From Bretschneidera sinensis (Eukaryota > Streptophyta > Magnoliopsida > Brassicales > Akaniaceae), in contig CM043697.1 in the NCBI GenBank assembly GCA_023935145.1, forward strand, positions 43,730,501 through 43,794,500: a stretch of DNA of 64,000 nucleotides. Reading direction: 5' to 3'. The notes beneath the pieces were generated by a model. The model did no database searches and was not told the origin of the DNA. It saw only the letters and a list, made by a program, of their open reading frames with translations. Made by a program: the position numbers and the translations under genes. Shown here in pieces: positions 19,962 to 30,307 of this stretch (within the stretch, counting starts at the first letter, position 1; the number at the start of each line of letters is the position of its first letter).

Positions 19962-21102
19962 TATGTTGAGCAACCTCTTGGATTTGAAAATCCTAGTCTT
20001 CCAAATCATGTCTACAAGCTTTCTAAAGCTCTATATAGGTTGAAGCAAGCTCCAAGGGCATGGTATGAAAGACTAAGTAAATTTTTGATAGACAATGATT
20101 TTGTAAGAGGTAAAATAGACACAACTCTTTTCACAAACTCACAAAAATGACATTTTGATAGTTTAAATATATGTTGATGATATTATATTTGGTGCTACTA
20201 ATGAATCTATGTGTTAAGAGTTTGAAATGAGCATGATGGGAGAGCTTAACTACTTTCTTGGACTTCAAATCAAACAACTAAAAGGAGGCATCTTCATCAA
20301 TCAATCAAAGTACATTAAGGACTTATTAAAGAGGTTCGGGATGGAAAGCTCAAAGTCACTTGGAACTCCTATGAGCACAACGACAAAACTTGATCTTGAT
20401 GAAGGAGGTAAAACTATAGATACTAAATATTATAGAAGCATGATAGGTTCTTTGATTTATTTGACTGCAAGTAGACCTGATATAATGTTCAGTGTATGCA
20501 AGTGTGCAAGATTTCAGTCTAATCCTAAGGAATCACATGTAGGTGCAGTAAAAAGAATCCTTAGATATCTACAAGGAACCCAAACCATAGGATTATGGTA
20601 CTCTAGAGAATCATATTTTGAGCTTGTAGGATATTCAGATGCTTATTTCGCTGGATGTAGGTTAGATAGAAAAAGCACAAGTGGAACATGCTAATTCTTA
20701 GATACAATGTTAACCTCTTGGTTTTCTAAGAAACAAAACTCTGTTGCACTATCAACCGCTGAAGTGGAATATGTAGTAGCTGGAAGTTGTTGTGCCCAAG
20801 TGTTATAGATGAAACAACAACTAGAAGACTATGGCATGAACCTAAAAGGCATCCCGATATTTTGTGATAATACTAGTGCTATCAATCTAACCAAGAACCC
20901 TATTCAGCACTCTAGAACAAAGCACATAGAAATCAGACATCATTTCTTAAGAGACCATGCTCAAAAAGGTGATATAAGACTAGAATTCATACCTTCAGAA
21001 GATCAAATAGCTGACATTCTTACAAAACCCCTAAGTGAAGCTAGTTTTTGTAAGATTAGAATGTTGATGGGATTGCTGGATTATGATAAACTGAATGTTT
21101 GA
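19774..21102 (+). pseudogene. pol: Sire-1 pol 3' part: RT and RNase H
   Basis: Begins with the duplicated RT segment, then [20 protein letters not shown]. The catalytic YVDD can be read near 20170 ([14 protein letters not shown]). Next to it a TAA replaces CAA and about 24 bp are lost between two GARTTTG repeats, removing the residues between CQE and FEMSMM. From 20227 the frame is mostly open: RNase H with GYSDAYFAGCRLDRKSTSG (a D-to-Y change next to the first catalytic region), a stop at 20692, then IFCDNTSAINLTKNP and HHFLRDHAQKG, ending ILTKPLSE...KLNV with TGA at 21100-21102. Confidence 0.85.
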
Positions 21103-21654
21103 TTGCTCCTTCATTCATCATTTGCATAATTGACATCTAGTGAAAAAGTATTAATTCTTGTTTAAATATCTCCCTCATTCAAAGATGTCATATATAAACA
21201 AATTTCGTGCTACAATTTAAGACTAAAAATTTTCTTAAGGGTCCAGTCGACTGGTAAGTCTTATCTAGTCGACTAGTACATCTAGACCTTGTTTGGAGCC
21301 AACCTTTTTTAAATTCAGTTATCATCCAGTCGACTGGTAAAGACAACCCAGTCGACTGGTACATTGACCCAGTCGACTGGTATAAAAATGTTCATCTTTT
21401 CAAAGTGACCTAATCGACTGGTATCTTTACCCAGTCGATTGGTATCGCGATTCTATATACAGACTGTTCATTTTTTCTGAATTTTACACCATTTTTAAGA
21501 TACCTAGCTTTCTCTCTCTAGAAAAATTCACTATTTTGATCTAAAAACCATCCAAACAACACCTAAACACATCGATCTAATCCTCATAAACATTATTTTT
21601 CAACTTTCTACGGTTGAAATCTCCCATTTTCGTGAAAAACTCTTTTTCCCAAAA
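21103..21654 (+). promoter_or_regulatory. Sire-1 pol-ORF3 intergenic region, candidate internal promoter
   Basis: No coding sequence. It holds a palindrome cluster (21242-21445), immediately followed by TATATACAG at 21454, then a CT-rich stretch (CTTTCTCTCTCTAG near 21508) and about 200 bp to the ORF3 start. In Sire-2 and Sire-3 the same position has a perfect TATAAATA. The arrangement mirrors that in the LTR, so a separate ORF3 transcript is inferred. Confidence 0.5.
21242..21445 (+). repeat. CCAGTCGACTGG palindrome cluster, internal, Sire-1
   Basis: Seven units, four of them perfect; the others are CTAGTCGACTAG, CTAATCGACTGG and CCAGTCGATTGG. It lies between RNase H and ORF3, outside the LTRs. 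Confidence 0.92.
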
Positions 21655-22889
21655 ATATCATATCAAATCCGTATAAAATACACAACCAGGGGACCAAATG
21701 CGCCAACAAGGCCAAGGTCCACCAAACCTATGGATCCAAATACACGAGGGAAGGGCGTGGCGGGCTTATCAAGCAAGAAGCCTATAACAGAGCTTGATGA
21801 GTCTTTGTTTTTTAGCCCTGCAGCCAAAGCAAGGTATGACTCCATCATCCGCCATAAGAAGATCATGACGGGTAGAGTCGTCGACTTCGACTCTACTCGT
21901 CATGGCAACTTCGATATCTTACCAGCCTTTGAGGCAATACACCTGACCCTACTGGTCAGAGTGCATGAAAAATACTACCCAATACTGATTCACCAGTTCT
22001 ATGCGAACCTGGTGAAACCCAGTCAACTGGCTCTGAGATTCAGAACTAGTGTCATAGGTGTGGAGTTTGAGGTCAACACTGACCTCCTTATGAGCATATT
22101 GATGATCCTTGTAGAAGGGATCCAATGGAGTCTGGATGGATGGCCAGACAATTTTGATGTCGATGAGGCCTGTCACATAGTCAGGGGCGACCCTAACTAT
22201 GTGTATAGACCCACTACATTACACACATGTAGTGATATGCCCCTGGACTCAAAATTGTTCAACCTGATAGTGAGTTGGACCATCCATCCGAGACTCGGGA
22301 GTCGGGGGTATCTATCTAAGATAGATACAGTATTAATTTTGTGCCTTAAAATAAGGCACCACTTCAATATATATCCCTTGCTGCTCGCCAACATGATTAG
22401 TGGCGAAGTGAGCGACTTCGGGTGTCTACCCTACGGGATGCTCATTACACTCATACTCCAGCACTTCCGGGTGCCTCTCCCTGCTTCCGAGGATCATGAT
22501 ATCGGGCCAAAAGACATCATCAATGTCTCATCACTGAAGAAGATGGGATACATGGTCCGTGACGGCTTCATCTATTCGAAGACCGAGAAGCATATACGGA
22601 TTCGGGAGGATGAGAGCAGTGATGATGAGGGGGCTGCTGCTGATACTGCTGACATAGACACGGATACTGCTGACATAGACACGGATACTGCTGACATAGA
22701 CTTGGGTATGGCGATCTACTTCAGGCTATCATGAGCCTCCAGGTGACCATGCAGTCCGGGTTCCAGACATTGAGCTCCTCTATCGAGCATCTATGGGATG
22801 ATTTCGAGCTACACAGAGAGCGTACAAAGAGTTCCTTAGCTGAGATACGGGATCTCATTCATGATGGCTCAGAATTTTCCGATCCTTGA
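21655..22889 (+). pseudogene. Sire-1 ORF3: 'putative plant transposon protein'-like, env position
   Basis: By comparison with Sire-2 the start codon was at 21655, now ATA; the first remaining ATG is at 21730. The frame is open to 22734. N-terminus: IRIKYTTRGPNAPTRPRSTK, basic and low complexity. The core domain from about residue 60 has YYPILIHQFYANLV, GVEFEVNTDLLMSIL and CLPYGMLITLILQHFRVPLP, resembling the plant domain annotated 'putative plant transposon protein' (FYANL...LPYG...). An acidic tail contains three 7-residue TADIDTD repeats (22645-22700). A shift near 22708 separates the coiled-coil C-terminus (SLQVTMQSGFQTLSSSIEHL to SEFSDP, stop 22887-22889). No transmembrane or signal segment, so it is not an obvious envelope. 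Confidence 0.72.
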
Positions 22890-23569
22890 GTCTCCTTTGT
22901 GTTTTATTTTTGATTTAGATAGCAGTTTCCAGTTCTTAGCATGTAGCACGGATATACTTATGTATTTCTGACTTCTATATAGCTCTCCGGAGCCCGTTCG
23001 TGTATACACTTTTTGTATATGATTATGCTTCTTCATTAGACATATTTTATGCATCTATTTACTTTAATTATGATGTGCTTGCATAGTTTCTAACTGCTTT
23101 TATTCAAGAATATGCTCTGAAACTAGTTATGCTTGTATGAAAACTTTTGGTTCTTCTCGGGAAGGCTTTCGAGCTCCGAATGAAGCCAAATTTTCGCGTA
23201 CAAGTTTATTTTAGCATACTCTAGATGACTATGATAGCTAAGTAGCTTATTTTTTAGTTTCTGACCCCTTTGGTTGTTGTTGTCAAAACAGATGAGAAAT
23301 ATGAGAAAACGAGAAAAACTAAGTAAACAAAAACCAATGCATAGATTTAAGGGGAGCACTACTCCAAAGCATATTAAAAAAGATTCATTGATTGGTTGAG
23401 TTGATTGTGATTAGTTGAAATGAATATATAAACTGTGTTTGCTTGTTTACAGGATGGTTTTACTCGAAAAATAGAGGAAACTCTGTCTGATTTTTCTGAA
23501 AAACCAAACACTTAGTTTTTTAAACTGTTTTCACATTATTAGTTTTGTCATCATCAAAAAGGGAAAGAT
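22890..23569 (+). other. Sire-1 3' untranslated region with polypurine tracts
   Basis: Non-coding. AAGGGGAGCACTACTCC (23349-23365) is a purine tract with a small inverted repeat; it is conserved in Sire-2 and Sire-3 about 180-205 bp before the 3' LTR. A second tract, CAAAAAGGGAAAGA (23555-23568), abuts the 3' LTR and is the usual polypurine tract. Confidence 0.65.
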
Positions 23570-24741
23570 TGTTGACCCTCACCTGTATTTTAATGATGAC
23601 AAAACACAACTGTTATTATACTAATAGTACAATCTAAGAAACAAAAACATTCAACCAAGGATCAAGGTGCAAGAACTCATACCGAATCAATCCTTCAAGT
23701 GACTATTGAAGAACTAGTATAGGTCTAAGGTATTAAAACCAGTGTAAGTCTCACTTGTACATTGTAATAGCATGTTCAATGGCTCGCACACAAAATGTTT
23801 TTTAAACAAAACTTTTTAATCAAATGTTTTTAAGTTTTAAAAAAAATTTAACACAGAAAAACTGGGTTGGAAGACAACCCAGTCGACTGGTATATGGGAC
23901 AGTAAGTCCCCAGTCGACTAGTAAAATGGACAGCGAGTCCCCAGTCGACTGGATGGAACATACCAGTCGACTGGTAAAATGGACAGACAGTCCCTAGTCG
24001 ACTGGTAAGGATAACCCAGTCGACTGGTACCCCAGAAGCTTTAAAAACGAGAATTTTTAAGAGGACCCAGTCGACTGGTATCTCGACGTAGTCGACTAGT
24101 AATTCAAAAAATATGACCGTTGGACTCGAAATCTGATCTTTTAAAGACACAATCATTTCAAATTAAAGTCCCAATGGCCATATTAATTTATGGCTATATA
24201 AACCCACTCTATTGAGCATTCAATAGAGAGCTGGAGATATTCAAAAGAGAAGAACACACACAATCAAGTCATTTACTCTTTGAAACACAAAAAATCTTTG
24301 AAATATTCTTGCTGAGCCATTCTTCAAGCTTTACTTTGAAAGAGAGACATTATTCAGTTATATAAGCTTTCATTTGCTCTCTCTCTATCATTTACTTTAC
24401 AGCATTTATTGTAAAAGAATTACTTCTAAAAGGAAGGGGATAGCTTCCGAGAGGAAGGGATTGTAAGGTTTGTACAACACTGATGAAGTTTTACGACTAA
24501 TTTTCTTAGTGGATTACTTCAAGGAGGTTCCTTGAAGAGAGTGGACGTAGGTCGGAACGAATCCGATATTGCCGAACCACTATAATCTGAGTTTGTATTT
24601 TCTACTCCTTAAACTCTTTATTTACAGCACATTACTTGTTTAAATGCTTGTTGGTTATATGTTTTTATAAACTTGTGTTTATTCCGTGAAAGTTTTTAAA
24701 AACCCAATTCACCCCTTCTTGGGTTGAATCCTCAGTCTACA
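23570..24741 (+). repeat. Sire-1 3' LTR
   Basis: TGTTGACCCTCACC to CAGTCTACA, followed by the target duplication ATTAC. It contains the palindrome cluster (23878-24101), MSA-like site (24114-24124), TATATAAA (24195-24202) and hairpin VNTR (24423-24460). Confidence 0.92.
23878..24101 (+). repeat. CCAGTCGACTGG palindrome cluster, Sire-1 3' LTR
   Basis: Eight units, five perfect; better preserved than in the 5' LTR, where most have transition changes. Confidence 0.92.
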
Positions 24742-24746
24742 ATTAC
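24742..24746. other. Target-site duplication of Sire-1, right copy (ATTAC)
   Basis: Matches 7618-7622; the Ath-A LTR continues with TAATTGCTACAATTG. Confidence 0.9.
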
Positions 24747-25933
24747 TAATTGCTACAATTGATTAGAAATTCAAGACAATTACGGATCAAGATTCCTAAC
24801 CTAGCAATAGATAATTACCCTATTTCTTTTGGTTGGCCGCCCCGAATAAAATAAAATAATAATCATAAAAAATTCGTATGGAAGAACATTAACAATTTTA
24901 TTAGAAATATGGATAATAATCTTTGAATATTCAATAACAAAATCATGTCTAGGGCTTTGAAATCACCTTTAACCAAACATAAGATTAGCTAGACATAATC
25001 CTAAAATTAAAAACAAAATAAATATTCAAAGACATGAAAGATGGAAAGAATGAAGAATGAAAGTGAACAACAGTAATCTTGAAGAGTTTTTTATGCAGAT
25101 GAATCTCCTTAATCACCAATAGCAGCTATGTTCTTCCCAATTTTCTCTTTTCTCTCTTTTTTTTGTCTAGGGAAAATATGTTTTTTAACAAGGCAAGGGC
25201 AGAAGGCCTTATATAGGTAAACTCCTAGAAAAGAAAAGGAAAGTACAATAATACTACTCCTAGGAAAAGGAAAGACACTGAAATGAGAAATACTTCTACT
25301 ACTAGGAAAACATGAAATAGGAAAGTAACTAAAAGGAAATATGACACAAAATAGAAAAAAAAAGTGCAGCCTAGGAAAAAGAAAGACGTTGAAATGACAA
25401 ATACTTCTACTATTAAGAAAATATTAAATATGAAAGTAACTAAAAAGAAATATAACTCAAAGTAGGAAAAAGTGTAGCACAAGTAAAACAAGTATATATA
25501 TGGAGGCTCACAATATTCATTAGGGTTTTTTTTTTATTATTCTCCAGCTATGCGGGTCGCGGCTCATGTCAGTAGACATCTCTAACCAAACTCCAGGGAG
25601 TAGACAGCCACAGCATGCAAACCCATGCTGCGACACGTGTCCTTATTCGAATTCAGCTATTTTCCTTTGATAAAACGACGTTATCTCTCTCATTCTGACT
25701 CTGATTTTCGAACCGTTTGATCCTAGACGTTCTGGATCTTCTTGCCAATATTATTTTTCATCCAAATATTATTTTTAAGCACCTGTGACCTAAAAATACA
25801 CCAAAAAATACCTGTGATTCCGAAAAACACATTTTTAAGACAATTAAGTAAACATGCAAGATTTAAACCTAATTTCTCGCAAAGAATACCGATAAATCAC
25901 TAAGTATTAGTGTATTTTCAAGTACTCATCACA
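24747..25933 (-). repeat. Ath-A LTR, right piece
   Basis: Continuation of the 7011-7622 piece. On the minus strand the LTR starts TGTGATGAGTACTTGAAAAT at 25933, typical of Athila LTR starts, and includes GGTGATTTCAAAGCCCTAGA. A 111-bp tandem duplication is present at 25261-25484. No gene is seen. Confidence 0.72.
25261..25484 (-). repeat. Tandem duplication inside the Ath-A LTR (2 x about 111 bp)
   Basis: TAGGAAAAGGAAAGACACTG at 25261 recurs as TAGGAAAAAGAAAGACGTTG at 25372, followed in both by AAATACTTCTACTA and GAAAGTAACTAAAA. It is AT/purine-rich; the minus strand gives an open hydrophobic frame that I do not regard as a gene. Confidence 0.75.
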
Positions 25934-27220
25934 ACCCCTAACCAGCTCCTTGCTAGCCCCTAGCAAGTCAAGCGTCTAAAATTACTTCAAACCAAAACCA
26001 AAAATCAAAACTACTGCTAAACTAAGATAAATCATTTTTGTCGATTGCACGGTTGCATGTAGCGAATACAACAAGCCTTTAAACCTATCGGTGGCCCAAA
26101 TAGGACGAGTATAGTCTCATGAGGGCTTCCAACGGCGATACCCACAAACACATAAAAGAATTAAGCTTAATTCTGGGTCGATTCATAATCCCGTCTTATA
26201 AGATTGCAAAGAGCATATAATTAACAGTATCGTCAGATATAACACAAATTCAAGAGTTAGATTCACAAGTCCACTCATACTCTTGCCATCAATTTCTACC
26301 ACTTCCCTTGCACGATTATTCAGAAAGATTAGTTTTACTACTCGGATTGTGTTATGTAGACAAGTATTAATCATGATCTCGAAATATATGTATCAAACTC
26401 CATAGGCCTATTTTCAGAAATACTCTCCACTAGTGTAGGATTGTCACACCACTTGGGATCAAAAGAACTTTATCAAGCTTGTAATGTTAGGCTAGGGTAA
26501 TGGCTACAAACGAATGATATAATTCAAACAAAGTAAGAGGACCTTATTTGAAGCACAACCTTAAAGCACTAGGAACCTCTATTCCTAAACATTAACTTTT
26601 CTTGATCATTGAACTCATCTTTTCAACCAAACCCTTTTTTTCTTCTCGTTTCAACCATCCCCAATTTCTTGCAAACCATGTATTTTCATTCATGCATTTT
26701 TGTTTTTTTTTTTCATCTACTCCTTGATAACTTACCACAACCCCCAACCTATCATCTTTCATAACTTGGGTTATGGTAGTATTCAAAATCAACTCATTTC
26801 CTAACTTCCTTTATGCTTTATTTTAATGTGTGCATTTAGGTCCTCTTAAAGGGTAAGGATATAGTGTTTATGCTAAAAAAAGGGTAGGTTATAATGGGCT
26901 AAAAACAAGAAAAACACGGTCTCTTATTATGGCTCAAAGGGGTGACTAGCAGTCAAAATGAAAAAGATAGGCTAAAAAGGCTCAAAAGATCCAACAATGG
27001 CCTAAATCATCTCCCTAATGGTGTGAATCCTAGGATTTCGCCTTGAGAATCATCAAATAGGTTCTAGAGTCTGTTGAGATCAATCATAAAATCAAAATCC
27101 ACATAAAGCTTCTCTAAGCATGCAAAGACTATCAATCCTCACAATCATATTTAGGAATAGCATAAATCTCAGGCAATTTCAAACTAGACAGGCAACCCAC
27201 TCTTAAACTCATGCATAATC
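25934..27220 (-). other. Ath-A 3' non-coding region
   Basis: Starts (minus strand) with GGTTAGGGGT, the probable polypurine tract, next to the LTR. It is long, non-coding and AT-rich, as in Athila elements between integrase and 3' LTR. It is interrupted at 27226 by Sire-2 and continues at 37336. No ORF of interest. Confidence 0.6.
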
Positions 27221-27225
27221 CAACT
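27221..27225. other. Target-site duplication of Sire-2, left copy (CAACT)
   Basis: CAACT directly before the left LTR; repeated at 37331-37335 directly after the right LTR. Confidence 0.92.
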
Positions 27226-28375
27226 TGTAGACTCAGGTTTCAACCCAAGAGGGGGGTGAATTGGGTTTTAAAAAACTTTTTGCGGATTTAACATAAGTCT
27301 ATAAAAGAGATAACACAACAAGAATATAAACAAGTAATATGTGCTGTAAATAAAGAGTTTAAAGAATAGAGGATGCAAACTCAGTTTATAGTCGTTCGGC
27401 AATATCGGAATCATTTCGACCCTACGTCCACTCTCTTCAAGGAACCTCCTTAAAGTAATCCACTAAGAAACTTAGTCGTGCAACTTGACGGGTGTTGCAC
27501 AAACCTTATAATCCCTTCCTCTCGGAAGCAAATCCCTTTACAACAAATGCTGTAAAGAAAACAGTAGAGGGACAACAATAGAAGCTTATACAACTGAATA
27601 ATATCTCTCTTTCTAGGTAAATCTTGAAGAATGGCTCAACAATTAATTTTTCAAAGCTTTTTTATATCAATGAGTGAAAACTTGTTTGAATGTGTAGTAC
27701 TCTATATCTAAATGCTCAGTGGTGTGGATTTAAATAGCTTTGATGTAATATATCCATTCTAAATTGATTTGATACGCTTTTGTACATCAAATGTACAGCT
27801 CTGGCGCCATAACGGTCATATTTTTTGAATTACTAGTCGTCTGGGTCTTAATACCAGTCGACTGGGTCCACTTTAAAAATCTCATTTTTAAGGCTACTGA
27901 AAGTACCAGTCGACTAGGAAACTTCTACCTAAAGTATCGGTCGACTAGGTTGTTCTTACCAGTCGACTGAAAAACTTCTGTCCAGAACACCAGTCGACTG
28001 GTATAAAGCATCCAGTCGATTGGGAACATACTGACCTTTAAGTATCCAGTTGATTGGGTTGCTTTAACAACCTAGTTTTCATGTGTTTGAATAGATTTTA
28101 ACTTTAAAAACATTTGTTTAAAAGGGTTATGTTAAAATTCTTTTTCAACAAGAGCCATTGGACAAGCTAAATACCTGAACAAGTGAGACTACAACTTATT
28201 TTAATACCATAGACCTATTCTAGTTCTTCTGTCTTCACTTGATGTTTGATTCGGGTTGAGTTCTTGCACTTTGATTCTTGGTTGAATGCTCTTATTGCTT
28301 AATACACTTAGATAGCATCGTTAGTATAAAAAGAGTTATGTTTTGTCATCATTAAAATAAAGGTGAGGGTCAACA
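27226..28375 (-). repeat. Sire-2 3' LTR
   Basis: On the + strand TGTAGACTCAGG to GGTGAGGGTCAACA. Contains one unit of the CTTCC-loop-GGAAG VNTR (near 27514) and a palindrome cluster at 27831-28060. Confidence 0.92.
27831..28060 (-). repeat. CCAGTCGACTGG palindrome cluster, Sire-2 3' LTR
   Basis: About eight units; variants again mostly C-to-T/G-to-A (CCAGTCGATTGG, CCAGTTGATTGG, CCAGTCGACTAG) plus TCGTCTGG. Confidence 0.88.
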
Positions 28376-29068
28376 ATCTCCCCCTTTTTGATGATGACAA
28401 AACTTATGAGAAATAAAAACAATTAAGAAACTAAGTGTTGGATTTTTTGGAAAATCGGGCAGAGTCTTCTCTGTTTTTTGAATAAAACCAACCTTAAAAA
28501 GGATCAAATGCAGTTCATATACAACTCAACCAACCAATATAACATATATAATCATATTCCAATATCTTTGGAGCAATGCTCCCTCTAAATCTATGCATTA
28601 TCTTGAGTTTACACTTAGTTTTCACATTTTCACATTTTCTCATTTTTCTCCCCTGTTTTGACAACAGCAGAAAATGGAGCAAGAAACTAAAACATAAGTT
28701 GTATAGCTACTATAGTCATCAAGAACATGTATAAACAAACTTGTGTAAGAAAATTTGACATCATTTAGAGTCTAGAAGCCTTCCCGGGAAGAACCGAAAG
28801 TTTTCATACAAGTAGAAGCAATTTTAATTCATATATCGGAATTTAAGGAATTATAAAGCATGTAGATATATGTAAAACAAGTACATGAGGTAGATCAAAG
28901 TCTAAACATAAGTCATAATCATATACATAGAGTAAAATTCTATACAAGGTAGGCTTCGTAGAGCCGAAACAGAAGTACAAAATAAAGAAATTACATGAAG
29001 ATATGTTCATGCTAAAAACAATGAAAAGGTCTAGATCAAGTACATCAAAAGAAAGATAGGAAAGCAAC
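28376..29068 (-). other. Sire-2 3' untranslated region with polypurine tracts
   Basis: AAAAAGGGGGAGAT (minus, 28376-28389) abuts the LTR. GAGGGAGCATTGCTCC (minus, 28568-28583) is the conserved inner tract with a GGAGCA/TGCTCC inverted repeat. The rest is AT-rich and non-coding. Confidence 0.7.
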
Positions 29069-30307
29069 TCATGGAGCGGGAGAGTCCGAGCCATCCCAAA
29101 TGAGATCCTGAATCTCAACCAGGAAACTCTCGGTGCGCTCTCGATGCAGCTCAAAGTCATCCCGAAGAGTCTCTATGGAGGAGCTCAAAGTTTGGAATCC
29201 GGACTGCATGGTCAGTTGGAGGCTCGTGATAACATGAGGTAGATCGTCGTACCCAGCCTGACCAGCACTCCAGTCACCCAGAAGAGGTGCTCAGGCATCC
29301 ATATCCATATCAGTAGCAGTAGCAGCAGCATCCTCATCATCACTACTGTCATCCTCTCCAATCCGAATGTGCTTCCTAACCTTGGAGTAGATGAAGTCGT
29401 TGCGGACCGTACATCCCATCTTTTTCAGCGAAGAAACATTGATGATGTCTTTTGGCCTGATATCCTGAACCTCGGAGGCAGGGAGAGGCACTTGGAAGTG
29501 CTGGAGTATGAGCGTGATGAGCATCCCGTAGGGAAGACACCCTGAGTCTCTCGCTTCACCATTTATCATGTTGGCGAGCAGCAGGGGGTATATATTGAAG
29601 CGGTGCCCAGTTTTAAGGCACCAAATCAATATTGTATCTATCTTAGATAGATACTCCTGACTCCCTAGTCTCGAGTGGATGGTCCAACTCATGATGAGGT
29701 TGAACAATTTTGAGTCTAGGGGCATGTCACTACATGTATGAAACGTAGTGGGTCAGTACACATAGTTAGGGTCGTCCCTAACTATCTGACATGCCTTCTT
29801 AACCTCGAAATTGTCTAACCATCTATCCAGACTCCATTAGATCCCTCCCATAAGGATCCTTAAAATGCTCATCAAGAGGTCAGTATTGACCTCAAACTCC
29901 ATACCCACGACACTGGTTCTGAACCTCAGAGCCAATGGATTGGGTTTCACCAAGTTCACATAGAACTGGTGAATCAGTCTAGGGTAGTACTTCTCATATA
30001 CTTGGACCAGTAGGGTCAAGTGTATGGCCTCGAAGGCAGGTAATATGTCAAAATTTTCATGACGAATAGAGTCAAAATCGATAACTCTACCCGTCATGAT
30101 TTTCTTGTGACGGATAACGGAGTTATACCTGGCCTTTACCGCTGGGCTAGAGAACAGAGTGTCGTCAAGCTCTGTTCTAGGCTTTTTGCTGGATGAGCCT
30201 GCCACTCATTTGCCCCTCGAATCTGAAACAGTGGATTTGGTGGACCTTGGCCTTGTAGGCGCATTTGGTCCCCCAGTGGTGTATTTTACACGGATTCTAT
30301 CGGTCAT
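29069..30307 (-). pseudogene. Sire-2 ORF3: 'putative plant transposon protein'-like, 413 codons
   Basis: ATG at 30307 (MTDRIRVKYTTGGPNAPTRP) to TGA at 29069-29071, one frame with only two nonsense codons (codon 34, AAATGAGTG; codon 339, GCCTGAGCA). Basic N-terminus; core with SSKKPRTELDDTLFSSP, YYPRLIHQFYVNLV, GMEFEVNTDLLMSILRI, MPLDSKLFNLIMSWTIH and CLPYGMLITLILQHFQVPLP; acidic DDSSDDED linker; C-terminal coiled-coil candidate SLQLTMQSGFQTLSSSIETL to about SPAP. The core resembles a plant transposon-associated domain, not an envelope: no signal peptide, no membrane segment. Role unknown; it might bind DNA or chromatin, but this is speculation. Confidence 0.75.

Larger units (their letters stand above)
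7623..24741 (+). mobile_element. Sire-1: Ty1/copia Sirevirus, plus strand, interrupted by Ath-B
   Basis: Full structure: LTRs at both ends, 5-bp target duplication, tRNA-Met PBS, gag, pol, a third ORF, and a polypurine tract. Without Ath-B and one copy of the long duplication the element is about 10 kb, the same as Sire-2. Integrase and gag are Sirevirus (SIRE/Maximus)-like. The two LTRs differ at roughly 5% of positions over about 630 bp compared by eye. Coding regions contain many stops and shifts, so it is inactive. Confidence 0.9.

Noticed and set aside
25225..25491. Hydrophobic minus-strand ORF with apparent membrane segments
   Set aside because: Product of the 111-bp tandem duplication in the Ath-A LTR; AT-rich and without family resemblance.
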